From Phycisphaeraceae bacterium (GTDB lineage: Bacteria; Planctomycetota; Phycisphaerae; Phycisphaerales; SM1A02), in contig JAHBWY010000005.1 of assembly GCA_019636735.1 (NCBI GenBank), positions 255,880 through 319,879 of the forward strand: DNA of 64,000 bases, given 5' to 3'. The translations under genes and the position numbers were made by a program. Shown here piece after piece: positions 53,930 through 61,867 of this stretch; the first letter of the stretch is position 1; each line of letters opens with the position of its first letter. The notes beneath the pieces were generated by a model. It was not told the origin of the DNA. It saw nothing but the letters and a program-made list of their open reading frames with translations, and searched no databases.

Positions 53930-56900
53930 TTACTCGACCGACCGCTTGCGCTCCGGTCCGAGGCGACCCATCAGTTCCTCGACGGCGCGACGGAGTTGCG
54001 CATCGTTGCCCGAGGCCTCATCCTCCGGCGTCTGCGGCACTCGGATGTCCGGAACCGCACCGTTGTTCTCCATGTCGGTTCCATCGGGGAGGTACCAGCC
54101 GCGGAACGGCATGCGGACCGTCGTCCCGTCGAGCAGACGCACGCTGCCGGTTGAGATCACTCCACCGTTGGTTGTTTCGCCGACAAGCGTTCCTCGCTTG
54201 AGCGTCTTGAATGCATGGGCGGTGATCTCCGCATTCGAGAAGCTCTTCTCGTTGGCGAGCATGGTGATGGGCAGCGGATATCGCTGGATGAAGAGACGAT
54301 CGCGCGGGTAGCCGAGCGTGTACTCGGGCTCGGCGCCGCGCGGCACGGTGTAGGAGTGCACCGGCGCCATGATCGAGGCGAGCAGGCGATCGGCAGTCCA
54401 ACCGCCACCGTTGTTGCGAACATCGATGATGAGCCCATCTCGCCCCTCGCCTGCGGCATAGAGGTCCCGTTCGAACTCATCGAGCGAGGGCTGGTTCATT
54501 CCCTGGATGTGGATGTAGCCGATGCGGCCCGCAGACCACGCATCGACGAGCGCCGCGTTGGCCAGGCGCGTGGCTCGATAGGCCAGCGTCGATTGCTCCT
54601 GCCCACTGATCGGAACGAGGAGCGCATCGAGTTCGACCGGCGCCCCGGCAGCGCTCTGGCGGCGAATGCGCACCACCGTTTCCGCGCCGATCCGCGCGGT
54701 CAGGAGTTCTTCCAGTGTTGAGGCCTCAGGAGCCGGCCGACCCGCGACGGCGACGATGACATCGCCGACTCGAAGCGGCGTGGCGGATTTCGACGCAGGA
54801 CCGTCGGGGAAGATCTCCGTGATCTCGAACCCATCGGCGAGCGGGCGCGAGCGCACACCGAGGCGCCCCTGCGGCCGACGCTCGGGAAGCGGATCCGACG
54901 GACTCGATACGCCCATGTGCGAGGCGTTCAGCTCGCCGAGGAAGCGCGCGGCGACATCGTCGAACTCATCCGCCGTGCGCGCCGCCATGGCCAGTTCCAG
55001 ATAGTTGCGCGTCAGTTGGGGCCAGTCGAGGTCCTTCATCGTCGGGTGATAGAAGCCCTCGCCGAGCGCGCGGGAGACTCCCATGAAGCGCCGACGCATC
55101 TCCTCGGCACGGTCGATTCGAGTCGAGCCGGAGAAGTCGATGGACTTCGTCTCGCCGCCCCCGGGAGGCACGGTGGCCATGCGGCCCTCGCGCAGAATCA
55201 CGACTCGATCTCCCGTCAGCGAGACTTCCTGCACACTCGCCGTGGTGCCGAGGCGCTTCTGGTCAGTGCCATCCCATCGTGCGGAGAAGAGCGAGCCTCC
55301 GGTTGATCCGCCGTCCTCGTCGGAGCCTGTTGAGGTGGTGAAGATGATCCGATCGCCTCCGGGCGTGGCCTCGAGTTGGCCTTCATTGCGAGGGAGCGTC
55401 GTGATCCGCCGCAGGCGCAGGTAGGCATCTTCGAGCGAGAGCACGGGCGGCGGCTCGGGGGCTTCCTTCGGCTTCGCTGCTGGCGCTCGGCGCGGCGCGG
55501 GCGCGGCGCTCTCTTCGGCGACATCGCCTCGGTTGTCGCCTGCCGCGCCGTCGGCACCATCGGCCGCGGGCTCTCCGGACGCGTCAGGTTCCGCGGCTGG
55601 CGCCGCGGCGTCCTTGGCCGCATCCTTGGCGGCGCCACCGGGTGCCGGCAGCGGCTTGCGCTTGCGCGCCTTGTCGACGGCGTCCTTGAAGTACTGGTCG
55701 AGTTCCGCCGGAGTCTTCGAGGCGAGCGTCGGGTCGAGCCACACCGACCAGACATCGAACTCGCGGTTCATCCGGTCAGAGCGGAAGTAGAGGATGCGAC
55801 CGTCCGCGCTCCAGCGCGGATCGACATCGGCGTCGGGGTGGCGCGTGATGTTGACCGCCGGCGCGGAACCGTCGACCGGCGCAATCCAGATGTCCGCATT
55901 GAAGTCCCGATCCTGCTGCTGCACGGCAATCCACCGACTGTCGGGACTGAAGCGCCACGCAATGCCCTGATCCCATCCGCGCCGCACGACGCGATCATCG
56001 CCCGTGGTGAGATCTCGGAGGACGAGATCGCCGGGTCCCCGCCGATAGGCGACATAGCGTCCGTCAGGTGAAGGGTCGGGCTGACGAACCGGCTCCGTTC
56101 CGCGCACCACCGTGCGCACTTCGAAGTCGAGGGCGTCGCCCCAATCGCCCGGAGTCCTCGCCTTCGGCTTCGGGTCGGCCGCGTTCTCAGCCTCCGTCGA
56201 AGCGCTTGTGAACTGCTGCCGCAGCTCCGAGCGAGTGCGGGCCACGGTCGCCGCACGGATCTCCTCGCGGTCGTCTTCATCGGAGGTGAAGTAGAGCGTC
56301 AATCCGTCGGGGCTCCATGCAATGTGCTGCGCGCGCCACGGGGCGTCGGTGATGCGGACGGCCTGCGCCTTCTCATCCATCGAGCGAACAAAGAGATCGC
56401 CATAGGCGACGAACGCGATCGACTTGCCATCGGGGTTCAGGCGCGCTTCGCTGACATCGCGATCGATGCGCCGCCAGGCCGTCTCGCTGCGAGCATCTTC
56501 GGGCGCCGAGAAGGCGATTGGCCGCGGCTCCGCCGATGGCACAGTGAGGTCGAGTCGATAGAGGCGCCCCCAGGAGGCGAACATGGCCATGCGCCCATCG
56601 GCACTCACGGACAGATCGCGCGCATCGCGGTCGAGTGCCGTGATCGCGGTTCCTGCCACTTCCGGCGGCGCGTTTGCCGCGCGGCGCAACACATTGACGA
56701 CCCCGCCGTGCTCATCCGAGAGGTAGATGATGCTCCCGTCGTGGGCCCAATGGCCCGATCCATCATTGCCGTGCCAGCCGGTGAGCTGGCGGTAGCTCCC
56801 GTCGCGAAGGTCGAGCACCCAGAGATCGCGCGCGTCCGGACCGCGGTACCCGCGCCGACTCCAGCTTGCACCGCCCCTATCAAAGAGCACACGCGTGCCG

Positions 56901-57400
56901 TCGGGAGAGAAGTTCGTGCGCGTGCCGAAGGCGTCAATGACGCGCTCGATGGTGCCGCCGTCAATGGGAATGCGATACGGTCGCGGCGACCGGTAGAGAT
57001 CGTTCTCGCGGTTCGCATCGAAGGTGACGATGGTGGCACCGCGCGCATCGCGTCCGACCGACGCCAGCGTGGCCGCACCATCAAGCGAGGTGAGTTGCCG
57101 AACACCGGTGCCATCGGGCGCCATCACCCAGAGATTGCGCACACCATCGCGGTTGCTCTCAAAGACGATCCGCGCGCCGTCCGGTGACCAGGCACTTCGA
57201 AGTTCATCGGCGGGATGCGCCGTCAGCCGCTGCGCCGCGCCTCCGTCACCCGGGGCGAGCCAGAGGTCTCCTCGCCAGGAGAAGACGACGCGCGACCCAT
57301 CCGGCGACAGCGCCGGAAAGCGCGGAAAGTCGACATTCTCCGCACGGACCGAGGCTGACAGGATCAACAGCAGAACGAACGAGGCGACAACTCTGAACAT
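53930..57400 (-). CDS. Tricorn-like secreted protease with S41 catalytic domain
   Basis: 1156 residues from the ATG at 57400, which opens a signal peptide (MFRVVASFVLLLILSASVRA). Two beta-propellers with many SPDG motifs (FPALSPDGSRVVFSWRGDLW and similar) run to about 590. An Ala/Pro/Asp-rich linker of about 75 residues follows, then a second short propeller, a helical region, a PDZ domain (RLGVRSRPLADGFEITEIFP) and an S41 domain with LIIDVRNNGGGWTADRLLAS and the nucleophile Ser in NEKSFSNAEI. Tricorn-type enzymes degrade peptides; this one is probably periplasmic. Confidence 0.9.
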   Translation of the reverse strand: MFRVVASFVLLLILSASVRAENVDFPRFPALSPDGSRVVFSWRGDLWLAPGDGGAAQRLTAHPADELRSAWSPDGARIVFESNRDGVRNLWVMAPDGTGVRQLTSLDGAATLASVGRDARGATIVTFDANRENDLYRSPRPYRIPIDGGTIERVIDAFGTRTNFSPDGTRVLFDRGGASWSRRGYRGPDARDLWVLDLRDGSYRQLTGWHGNDGSGHWAHDGSIIYLSDEHGGVVNVLRRAANAPPEVAGTAITALDRDARDLSVSADGRMAMFASWGRLYRLDLTVPSAEPRPIAFSAPEDARSETAWRRIDRDVSEARLNPDGKSIAFVAYGDLFVRSMDEKAQAVRITDAPWRAQHIAWSPDGLTLYFTSDEDDREEIRAATVARTRSELRQQFTSASTEAENAADPKPKARTPGDWGDALDFEVRTVVRGTEPVRQPDPSPDGRYVAYRRGPGDLVLRDLTTGDDRVVRRGWDQGIAWRFSPDSRWIAVQQQDRDFNADIWIAPVDGSAPAVNITRHPDADVDPRWSADGRILYFRSDRMNREFDVWSVWLDPTLASKTPAELDQYFKDAVDKARKRKPLPAPGGAAKDAAKDAAAPAAEPDASGEPAADGADGAAGDNRGDVAEESAAPAPRRAPAAKPKEAPEPPPVLSLEDAYLRLRRITTLPRNEGQLEATPGGDRIIFTTSTGSDEDGGSTGGSLFSARWDGTDQKRLGTTASVQEVSLTGDRVVILREGRMATVPPGGGETKSIDFSGSTRIDRAEEMRRRFMGVSRALGEGFYHPTMKDLDWPQLTRNYLELAMAARTADEFDDVAARFLGELNASHMGVSSPSDPLPERRPQGRLGVRSRPLADGFEITEIFPDGPASKSATPLRVGDVIVAVAGRPAPEASTLEELLTARIGAETVVRIRRQSAAGAPVELDALLVPISGQEQSTLAYRATRLANAALVDAWSAGRIGYIHIQGMNQPSLDEFERDLYAAGEGRDGLIIDVRNNGGGWTADRLLASIMAPVHSYTVPRGAEPEYTLGYPRDRLFIQRYPLPITMLANEKSFSNAEITAHAFKTLKRGTLVGETTNGGVISTGSVRLLDGTTVRMPFRGWYLPDGTDMENNGAVPDIRVPQTPEDEASGNDAQLRRAVEELMGRLGPERKRSVE

Positions 57401-57676
57401 GCCGAGGGCTCCGATGAAGGTGTCCCGTGGCGCTCCAAGGCCCGGGCTCGTCACGGAACGGTAACCCCATCGGCCGATGCGGGAAAACTCGGCCCCCGCG
57501 TTGCGAATAGGTCCCCGCACGCGGAGAAACCGCCCGGACAGCCATTGCAGGCCATCCGGCCGGATTCGACGAACTGATCCGCTGGCCGATGTCTTGCCTC
57601 GGTCCGCAAAACATCCGACTTTTGAGGGCGTAGTGGTTCAGGAACCCGGATTGGCCGGGCTTGGAGGTACGGAATC

Positions 57677-58009
57677 ATGGACATGCGACCCAGCGAGAAT
57701 CTTGAGCGAATGCGATCCCTCATTTCCCGAATGGAGGAGGCGGTCGACACGGCCCGCGATCGGCGCCATGGCGTGGTCATGCCTGCCATGCCGACGCTTG
57801 GATCGGCAGGTGATTCGGCCCACGCCACTCGCGCCTCGGGTGCCATGCCGCCAATGACCTCAACCAGCGATCTCCGCAGAAGTGAAGTGCCCCCGGCACC
57901 ACTTCCTTTCCCGGCGCCGGTGGCGTCCGGAAAGCCGAAGGCCCGAGCCAAGTCGCTCGAAGAGTTCGACGAGGCCTTCAAGCGGCTCGCCGATCGTCAG
58001 GCAAGCTGA
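57677..58009 (+). CDS. Small protein of unknown function
   Basis: 110 residues with GGAGG about 8-9 nt before the ATG. A helical N-terminus (ENLERMRSLISRMEEAVDTA), a Met/Pro/Ser-rich middle, and a C-terminal helix KSLEEFDEAFKRLADRQAS. No membrane segment, no known motif. The RBS and composition support a real gene; function unknown. Confidence 0.6.
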   Translation: MDMRPSENLERMRSLISRMEEAVDTARDRRHGVVMPAMPTLGSAGDSAHATRASGAMPPMTSTSDLRRSEVPPAPLPFPAPVASGKPKARAKSLEEFDEAFKRLADRQAS

Positions 58010-58144
58010 CGCGAACACCCCAGCTCTCCCCTTTGCGCCACACCCTGTGTGGCCCTCTTGGATGAACGCTTCAAGAGGAATCGACCTTGACCGGCCCAGG
58101 GAACCTTCTTCCCTGCGGCCGGTCGTCGTATTCTTCCCACTCCC

Positions 58145-58777
58145 ATGCTCGGCTTCGTCCGTCAGGCGCTCCGCGATCTCCACCACACGGGAAGTGTGTG
58201 GCCCAGTTCCCGTCAGCTCGCCAAGGAGATGACGAAGTCCATCAGGGCCCTCCCATCACCGCGTCGCATTCTCGAGGTCGGACCCGGCACCGGTCCGTTC
58301 ACGCGCGCCCTGCTCAAGGAGCTGCGCGACGGCGATCGACTCGACCTGGTCGAGTTGAGCGAGGCGTTCTGCCGCGACCTCGACAAGAAGCTGATTGCGC
58401 CATTCAGGCGGCGATCACCCGGAGTCAAGGTGCAGATTCACTGTGCGCCAATCGAGAGCGTTGAACTCGATGGGCTCTACCAGATGATCGTCTGCGGCCT
58501 GCCCTTCAACAACTTCCCGCCGAAGCTGGTGCGTGCGATCTTCAAGCGACTGATGGCGATGCTTGAACCGGGCGGCGAGCTCGTCTACTTCGAGTACGCG
58601 GGGGTCCGGGTGCTGAAGGGCACCGTGGCCAGTCCGGAGGTGCGCGGCTCGCTCAAGCGCATCGGTGCGGTCGGGCGTGGCCTGCGTCGACGGCACGAGG
58701 GGCGACGCAAGCTTGTGCTCGGCAACCTTCCTCCCGCATTCTCCGTTCGCCTGCAGAAGAAGAAGAGCGGTCGCTGA
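58145..58777 (+). CDS. SAM-dependent methyltransferase, PmtA/KsgA-like
   Basis: 210 residues. PSPRRILEVGPGTGPFTRAL is the SAM motif I, DRLDLVELSEAFCRDL motif II, and MIVCGLPFNNFPPKLVRAIF a catalytic motif (NxPF-like) of the PmtA and rRNA dimethylase group. LEPGGELVYFEYAGVRVLKG follows. Phospholipid N-methylation is the best guess. It is 3 bp before dapL, so the two are probably cotranscribed. Confidence 0.82.
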   Translation: MLGFVRQALRDLHHTGSVWPSSRQLAKEMTKSIRALPSPRRILEVGPGTGPFTRALLKELRDGDRLDLVELSEAFCRDLDKKLIAPFRRRSPGVKVQIHCAPIESVELDGLYQMIVCGLPFNNFPPKLVRAIFKRLMAMLEPGGELVYFEYAGVRVLKGTVASPEVRGSLKRIGAVGRGLRRRHEGRRKLVLGNLPPAFSVRLQKKKSGR

Positions 58778-58780
58778 ATC

Positions 58781-60028
58781 ATGTTCATCAATGAGCACTT
58801 CCTGAAGCTGGCCGCGGGCTATCTCTTCCCGGAGATCGGACGCCGCGTGAGCGCATTCATGTCGGAGAACCCCGCGCTCGCGCCGCGCGTCATCCGCTGC
58901 GGCATCGGTGATGTGACGGAGCCGCTGCCGCCGGCGGTGATTGCGGCGCTGCATAGGGCGGTTGATGAACTCGCGGCACGCGAGACCTTCCGCGGATATG
59001 GCCCACCCACGGGCTACGACGAGGTCCGCGCTGCCATCGCCGAGGGCGACTATCGCAGCCGCGGCGTGGAGATCGCGGATGACGAGGTGTTTCTCTCCGA
59101 CGGCAGCAAGCCCGATGCGAGCGCGTTTCTCGAGATCGTGGGGCCGGGCAATCGCATCGGCGTGCCCGACCCTGTCTATCCCGTGTATGTGGACACCAAT
59201 GTCATGGCTGGCCACACGGGCCCGAGCGACGGTCGCGGTGGATATGAGGGCTTGGTGACGCTTCCGGGCACGCCTGACAACGGTTTCGTTCCCGAACCGC
59301 CGCGCGAGGCGCTCGACCTCGTGTATCTCTGCTTCCCGAACAATCCGACAGGCTCAGTAGCGACGCGTGAACAGTTGACGCGCTGGGTCGAGTGGGCCAA
59401 GCGCCACGATGCGGTGATTCTTTACGACGCCGCCTATGAGGCGTTCATCCGTGATCCGGCGAAGCCGCGATCGATCTTCGAGATTTCCGGCGCGCGAAGC
59501 TGCTGCGTGGAGTTCCGAAGCTTCTCAAAGAACGGCGGGTTCACTGGCCTGCGTGCCGGGTGCACCGTGGTGCCGAAGTCGGTCATGGGCCGAACGCGCG
59601 AGGGCGTGCGCCTGCCGCTGCACCAGCTCTGGACGCGGCGCTGGAGCACTTGCAGCAACGGGGTCAGCTACCCCGTGCAGCGCGCCGTCGAGGCGCTCTA
59701 CACGCCCGAGGGCCGACGGCAGACGGCTGATCTGATCGACTTCTACATGCAGAACGCCTCGATTCTTCGAACGGCCCTGAAGGCGCGCGGCCTGCGCACC
59801 TGGGGCGGCTCGGACGCACCGTATGTCTGGGCGGAGTGCCCTTCGGGCATGGGGAGCTGGGAGCTCTTCGATCGCCTGCTTCGAGAGGCTCAGGTGGTCG
59901 TCACTCCCGGCGCGGGCTTTGGTCGGCTGGGCGAGGGCTTCTTCAGGGTGTCGGCCTTCAACAGCCGCGCGAACATCGAGGAAGTCGGCCGTCGACTTGC
60001 GGCGTTCGATGCCGCGACGACGCGCTGA
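58781..60028 (+). CDS. dapL: LL-diaminopimelate aminotransferase
   Basis: 415 residues, ATG at 58781. NEHFLKLAAGYLFPEIGRRV is the DapL N-terminus, then RCGIGDVTEPLPPAVIAALH, FLSDGSKPDASAFLEIVGPG, FPNNPTGSVATREQL and the PLP-lysine motif FRSFSKNGGFTGLRAGC. It makes LL-DAP from tetrahydrodipicolinate in one step. DapL is found in Planctomycetes, chlamydiae, plants and some other bacteria, and replaces the succinylase route for lysine and cell wall. Confidence 0.96.
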   Translation: MFINEHFLKLAAGYLFPEIGRRVSAFMSENPALAPRVIRCGIGDVTEPLPPAVIAALHRAVDELAARETFRGYGPPTGYDEVRAAIAEGDYRSRGVEIADDEVFLSDGSKPDASAFLEIVGPGNRIGVPDPVYPVYVDTNVMAGHTGPSDGRGGYEGLVTLPGTPDNGFVPEPPREALDLVYLCFPNNPTGSVATREQLTRWVEWAKRHDAVILYDAAYEAFIRDPAKPRSIFEISGARSCCVEFRSFSKNGGFTGLRAGCTVVPKSVMGRTREGVRLPLHQLWTRRWSTCSNGVSYPVQRAVEALYTPEGRRQTADLIDFYMQNASILRTALKARGLRTWGGSDAPYVWAECPSGMGSWELFDRLLREAQVVVTPGAGFGRLGEGFFRVSAFNSRANIEEVGRRLAAFDAATTR

Positions 60029-60144
60029 GACCGAGCGTTGCGGCGCGCTTGACTCGCGGAGCTGATTGCGCTGGGCTGCGCACCCGAGTTCACACCCGAC
60101 CGCTCACCTGATTGACCACCTGAGCGCGACCCCATTGCGCACCG

Positions 60145-60204
60145 GATTGCGCACCTGATTGCGCACATGATCGCGCACATGATCGCGCACATGATCGCGC
60201 ATCT
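60145..60204 (+). repeat. 12-bp tandem repeat, consensus GATCGCGCACAT
   Basis: Five units run from 60145 to 60204: GATTGCGCACCT, GATTGCGCACAT, GATCGCGCACAT twice, and GATCGCGCATCT. Degenerate copies flank them from about 60057 to 60240. It lies between the convergent dapL and rlmE genes and contains no supported coding frame. Confidence 0.85.
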
Positions 60205-60255
60205 AACTGCGACCCATCGCGCACATGATCGCGCTCCGGCCGACGGCGCGCGGCC

Positions 60256-60861
60256 TCACTTCGCTCGGAGCCGCTGGCAGACGATGAACATCTCGACGCT
60301 CTCGGCTCGGCTCGATTTGGGCTTGAAACCCTTGGCGACTTCGAAGAGGCGCTGGGCGCGCCGAAGGAGCGCGGGATACTCCGCACCTTCGAACACCTTC
60401 ATGACCAGCGATCCTCCGGGCCGAAGCCAGCCCTCGGCTCGATCGAGCAGAGCATTGCAGAGGCGCACGCTCACGGCACTGTCGCCGCTGGGCACACCGG
60501 TCGTATCGGGCGCCATGTCGGAGAGCACGAGGTCGAAGGCATGGTCGCCGAAGCGCGCAGAATCGAGTTCGTTCAGATCGGCCTGAATCAGCTCGACCGA
60601 AGCGGGAAGACCTCGCGGGTCGATCGTCTTGAGATCGACGGCCACCACGCGGCCGCGAGGCCCCACCTTGGCGGCCGCCACTTGTGTCCAGCTTCCCGGC
60701 GCGGCCCCGACATCGAGCACACGGAGGCCTGACTTGAGCACACGGAAGCGCTCGTCGATCTCGAGCAGCTTGAAGGCGCTGCGAGCGCGATAGCCGCGCT
60801 CCTTGGCGAGGCGGAAGAAGTGATCCTGAACTTCCTTCATGCGCAGGCTCGACCGCGGCAT
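60256..60861 (-). CDS. rlmE: 23S rRNA (uridine-2'-O)-methyltransferase (RrmJ/FtsJ family)
   Basis: 201 residues from the ATG at 60861; an ATG at 60840 is the alternative, 7 codons shorter. HFFRLAKERGYRARSAFKLL, then VLDVGAAPGSWTQVAAAKVG (SAM motif), VLSDMAPDTTGVPSGDSAVS with the catalytic Asp, and GGSLVMKVFEG. All are RlmE features (Lys, Asp, Lys, Glu tetrad). It methylates U2552 of 23S rRNA late in 50S assembly. Length is slightly below the usual 205-210. Confidence 0.95.
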   Translation of the reverse strand: MPRSSLRMKEVQDHFFRLAKERGYRARSAFKLLEIDERFRVLKSGLRVLDVGAAPGSWTQVAAAKVGPRGRVVAVDLKTIDPRGLPASVELIQADLNELDSARFGDHAFDLVLSDMAPDTTGVPSGDSAVSVRLCNALLDRAEGWLRPGGSLVMKVFEGAEYPALLRRAQRLFEVAKGFKPKSSRAESVEMFIVCQRLRAK

Positions 60862-60877
60862 GCCGCGGCATTGGCGC

Positions 60878-61771
60878 TCATGGGGTGACGATGAACGACC
60901 CGATGGCGCCGGGTTCCTCGACGACTCCCACTCGGATGTTTCCGTCGACCGTGCGCAGGATGAGCCGTTCGCCGCCGTCATTGAGCGTGGCGTGCATCGA
61001 GTCGTGATCGTTGCGCGCGTCATGGGCGGTCCAGCGACCTGCGGTGCATCGAGCCTTCACCGTGCCGCCGATCGTTTCGGCGTCGAGCACAAAGGAACTC
61101 TCGCCTCGCACGCGATAGTCGATATCGCCGTCGCGAGTCACGATGATCGATTCAAGCTTCTGCGGCCACGGGGTGACGACGCGCACATTGCCCTTGGTGG
61201 TGGTGATGTCCACCGGGCCGCGATTGTTCGACACCTGCACCCGTCCGCGCGTGGTCTCCACGGTGATTCGCCCCAGCTCGGCGATGGTGACTTCGATGTC
61301 GAGGCGCTGATACCACGGTTCGTCGTGAGTCGTCGACGCTTCGACCACCAGCGTCGAAGGTTCGCCCGGGCCCGCCGGTGGAGTGATGCGCACATCCCAG
61401 GTGATGAGCGGCAGGCTGGCCTCGCTCTCCTTATCGCGGAACCCTCGATGTTCACCGCGCCGGTCGAGAATGACGAGCGCATCCTGTGTCCGGTCGGGGC
61501 GATCACCGCGAATCACGACATCGCCAGCGAAGTTGCGGACCTCGACATTGACCAGCCCCTCGACGGGCAGGCGCAACTCTTCTCGACTGCTTCGATGGCC
61601 CATGACTCCATGCCCGATATCGGTCAGGAAGCGCTGCGTGCCGCGCTCCATGTCGCTGTCGCCGGCGCAGCCGACGGGGCCCGCGACCACGATCAGGGCC
61701 GCGAGGGCCATCCATGCCGCGGCGGCCCGGCGTCGCAAGGCGCCACGCCGAGAGTCCGCTGTCGCTTTCAT
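60878..61771 (-). CDS. Lipoprotein with DUF4097-like beta-helix (putative adhesin-type) domain
   Basis: 297 residues from the ATG at 61771. MALAALIVVAGPVGC gives a lipobox. From about 55, ELRLPVEGLVNVEVRNFAG and then repeated short strands (ITVETTRGRVQVSNNRGPVD, TTKGNVRVVTP, DGDIDYRVRG, DGNIRVGVV) look like the beta-helix of DUF4097 proteins. Function unknown, surface or periplasmic. The start is unsure because a 23-bp direct repeat duplicates the N-terminal codons; an ATG at 61786 is open. Confidence 0.75.
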   Translation of the reverse strand: MKATADSRRGALRRRAAAAWMALAALIVVAGPVGCAGDSDMERGTQRFLTDIGHGVMGHRSSREELRLPVEGLVNVEVRNFAGDVVIRGDRPDRTQDALVILDRRGEHRGFRDKESEASLPLITWDVRITPPAGPGEPSTLVVEASTTHDEPWYQRLDIEVTIAELGRITVETTRGRVQVSNNRGPVDITTTKGNVRVVTPWPQKLESIIVTRDGDIDYRVRGESSFVLDAETIGGTVKARCTAGRWTAHDARNDHDSMHATLNDGGERLILRTVDGNIRVGVVEEPGAIGSFIVTP

Positions 61772-61795
61772 CGCCGCGCGGGCCATCCATGCCGC
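61698..61795 (-). repeat. Pair of 23-bp direct repeats in the lipoprotein leader
   Basis: The plus-strand copies are at 61698-61720 and 61773-61795 and differ at one position. Each reads GCCGCG then A or C, then GGGCCATCCATGCCGC, with a 52-bp spacer. In the lipoprotein frame they give AAWMALAA and AAWMARAA, one before and one inside the signal peptide. Confidence 0.85.
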
Positions 61796-61867
61796 ACCGC
61801 ACCGTCGGAAGCGGCGACCGTCCAATGGTCGAAGGGACATCATCGGCATCGATTCTACGATGGTGCC

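Noticed and set aside
60839..61867. An in-frame upstream extension of 343 codons before the alpha/beta hydrolase
   Set aside because: The extension is antisense to the rlmE start and the DUF4097-like lipoprotein. The hydrolase signal peptide begins at 61868.
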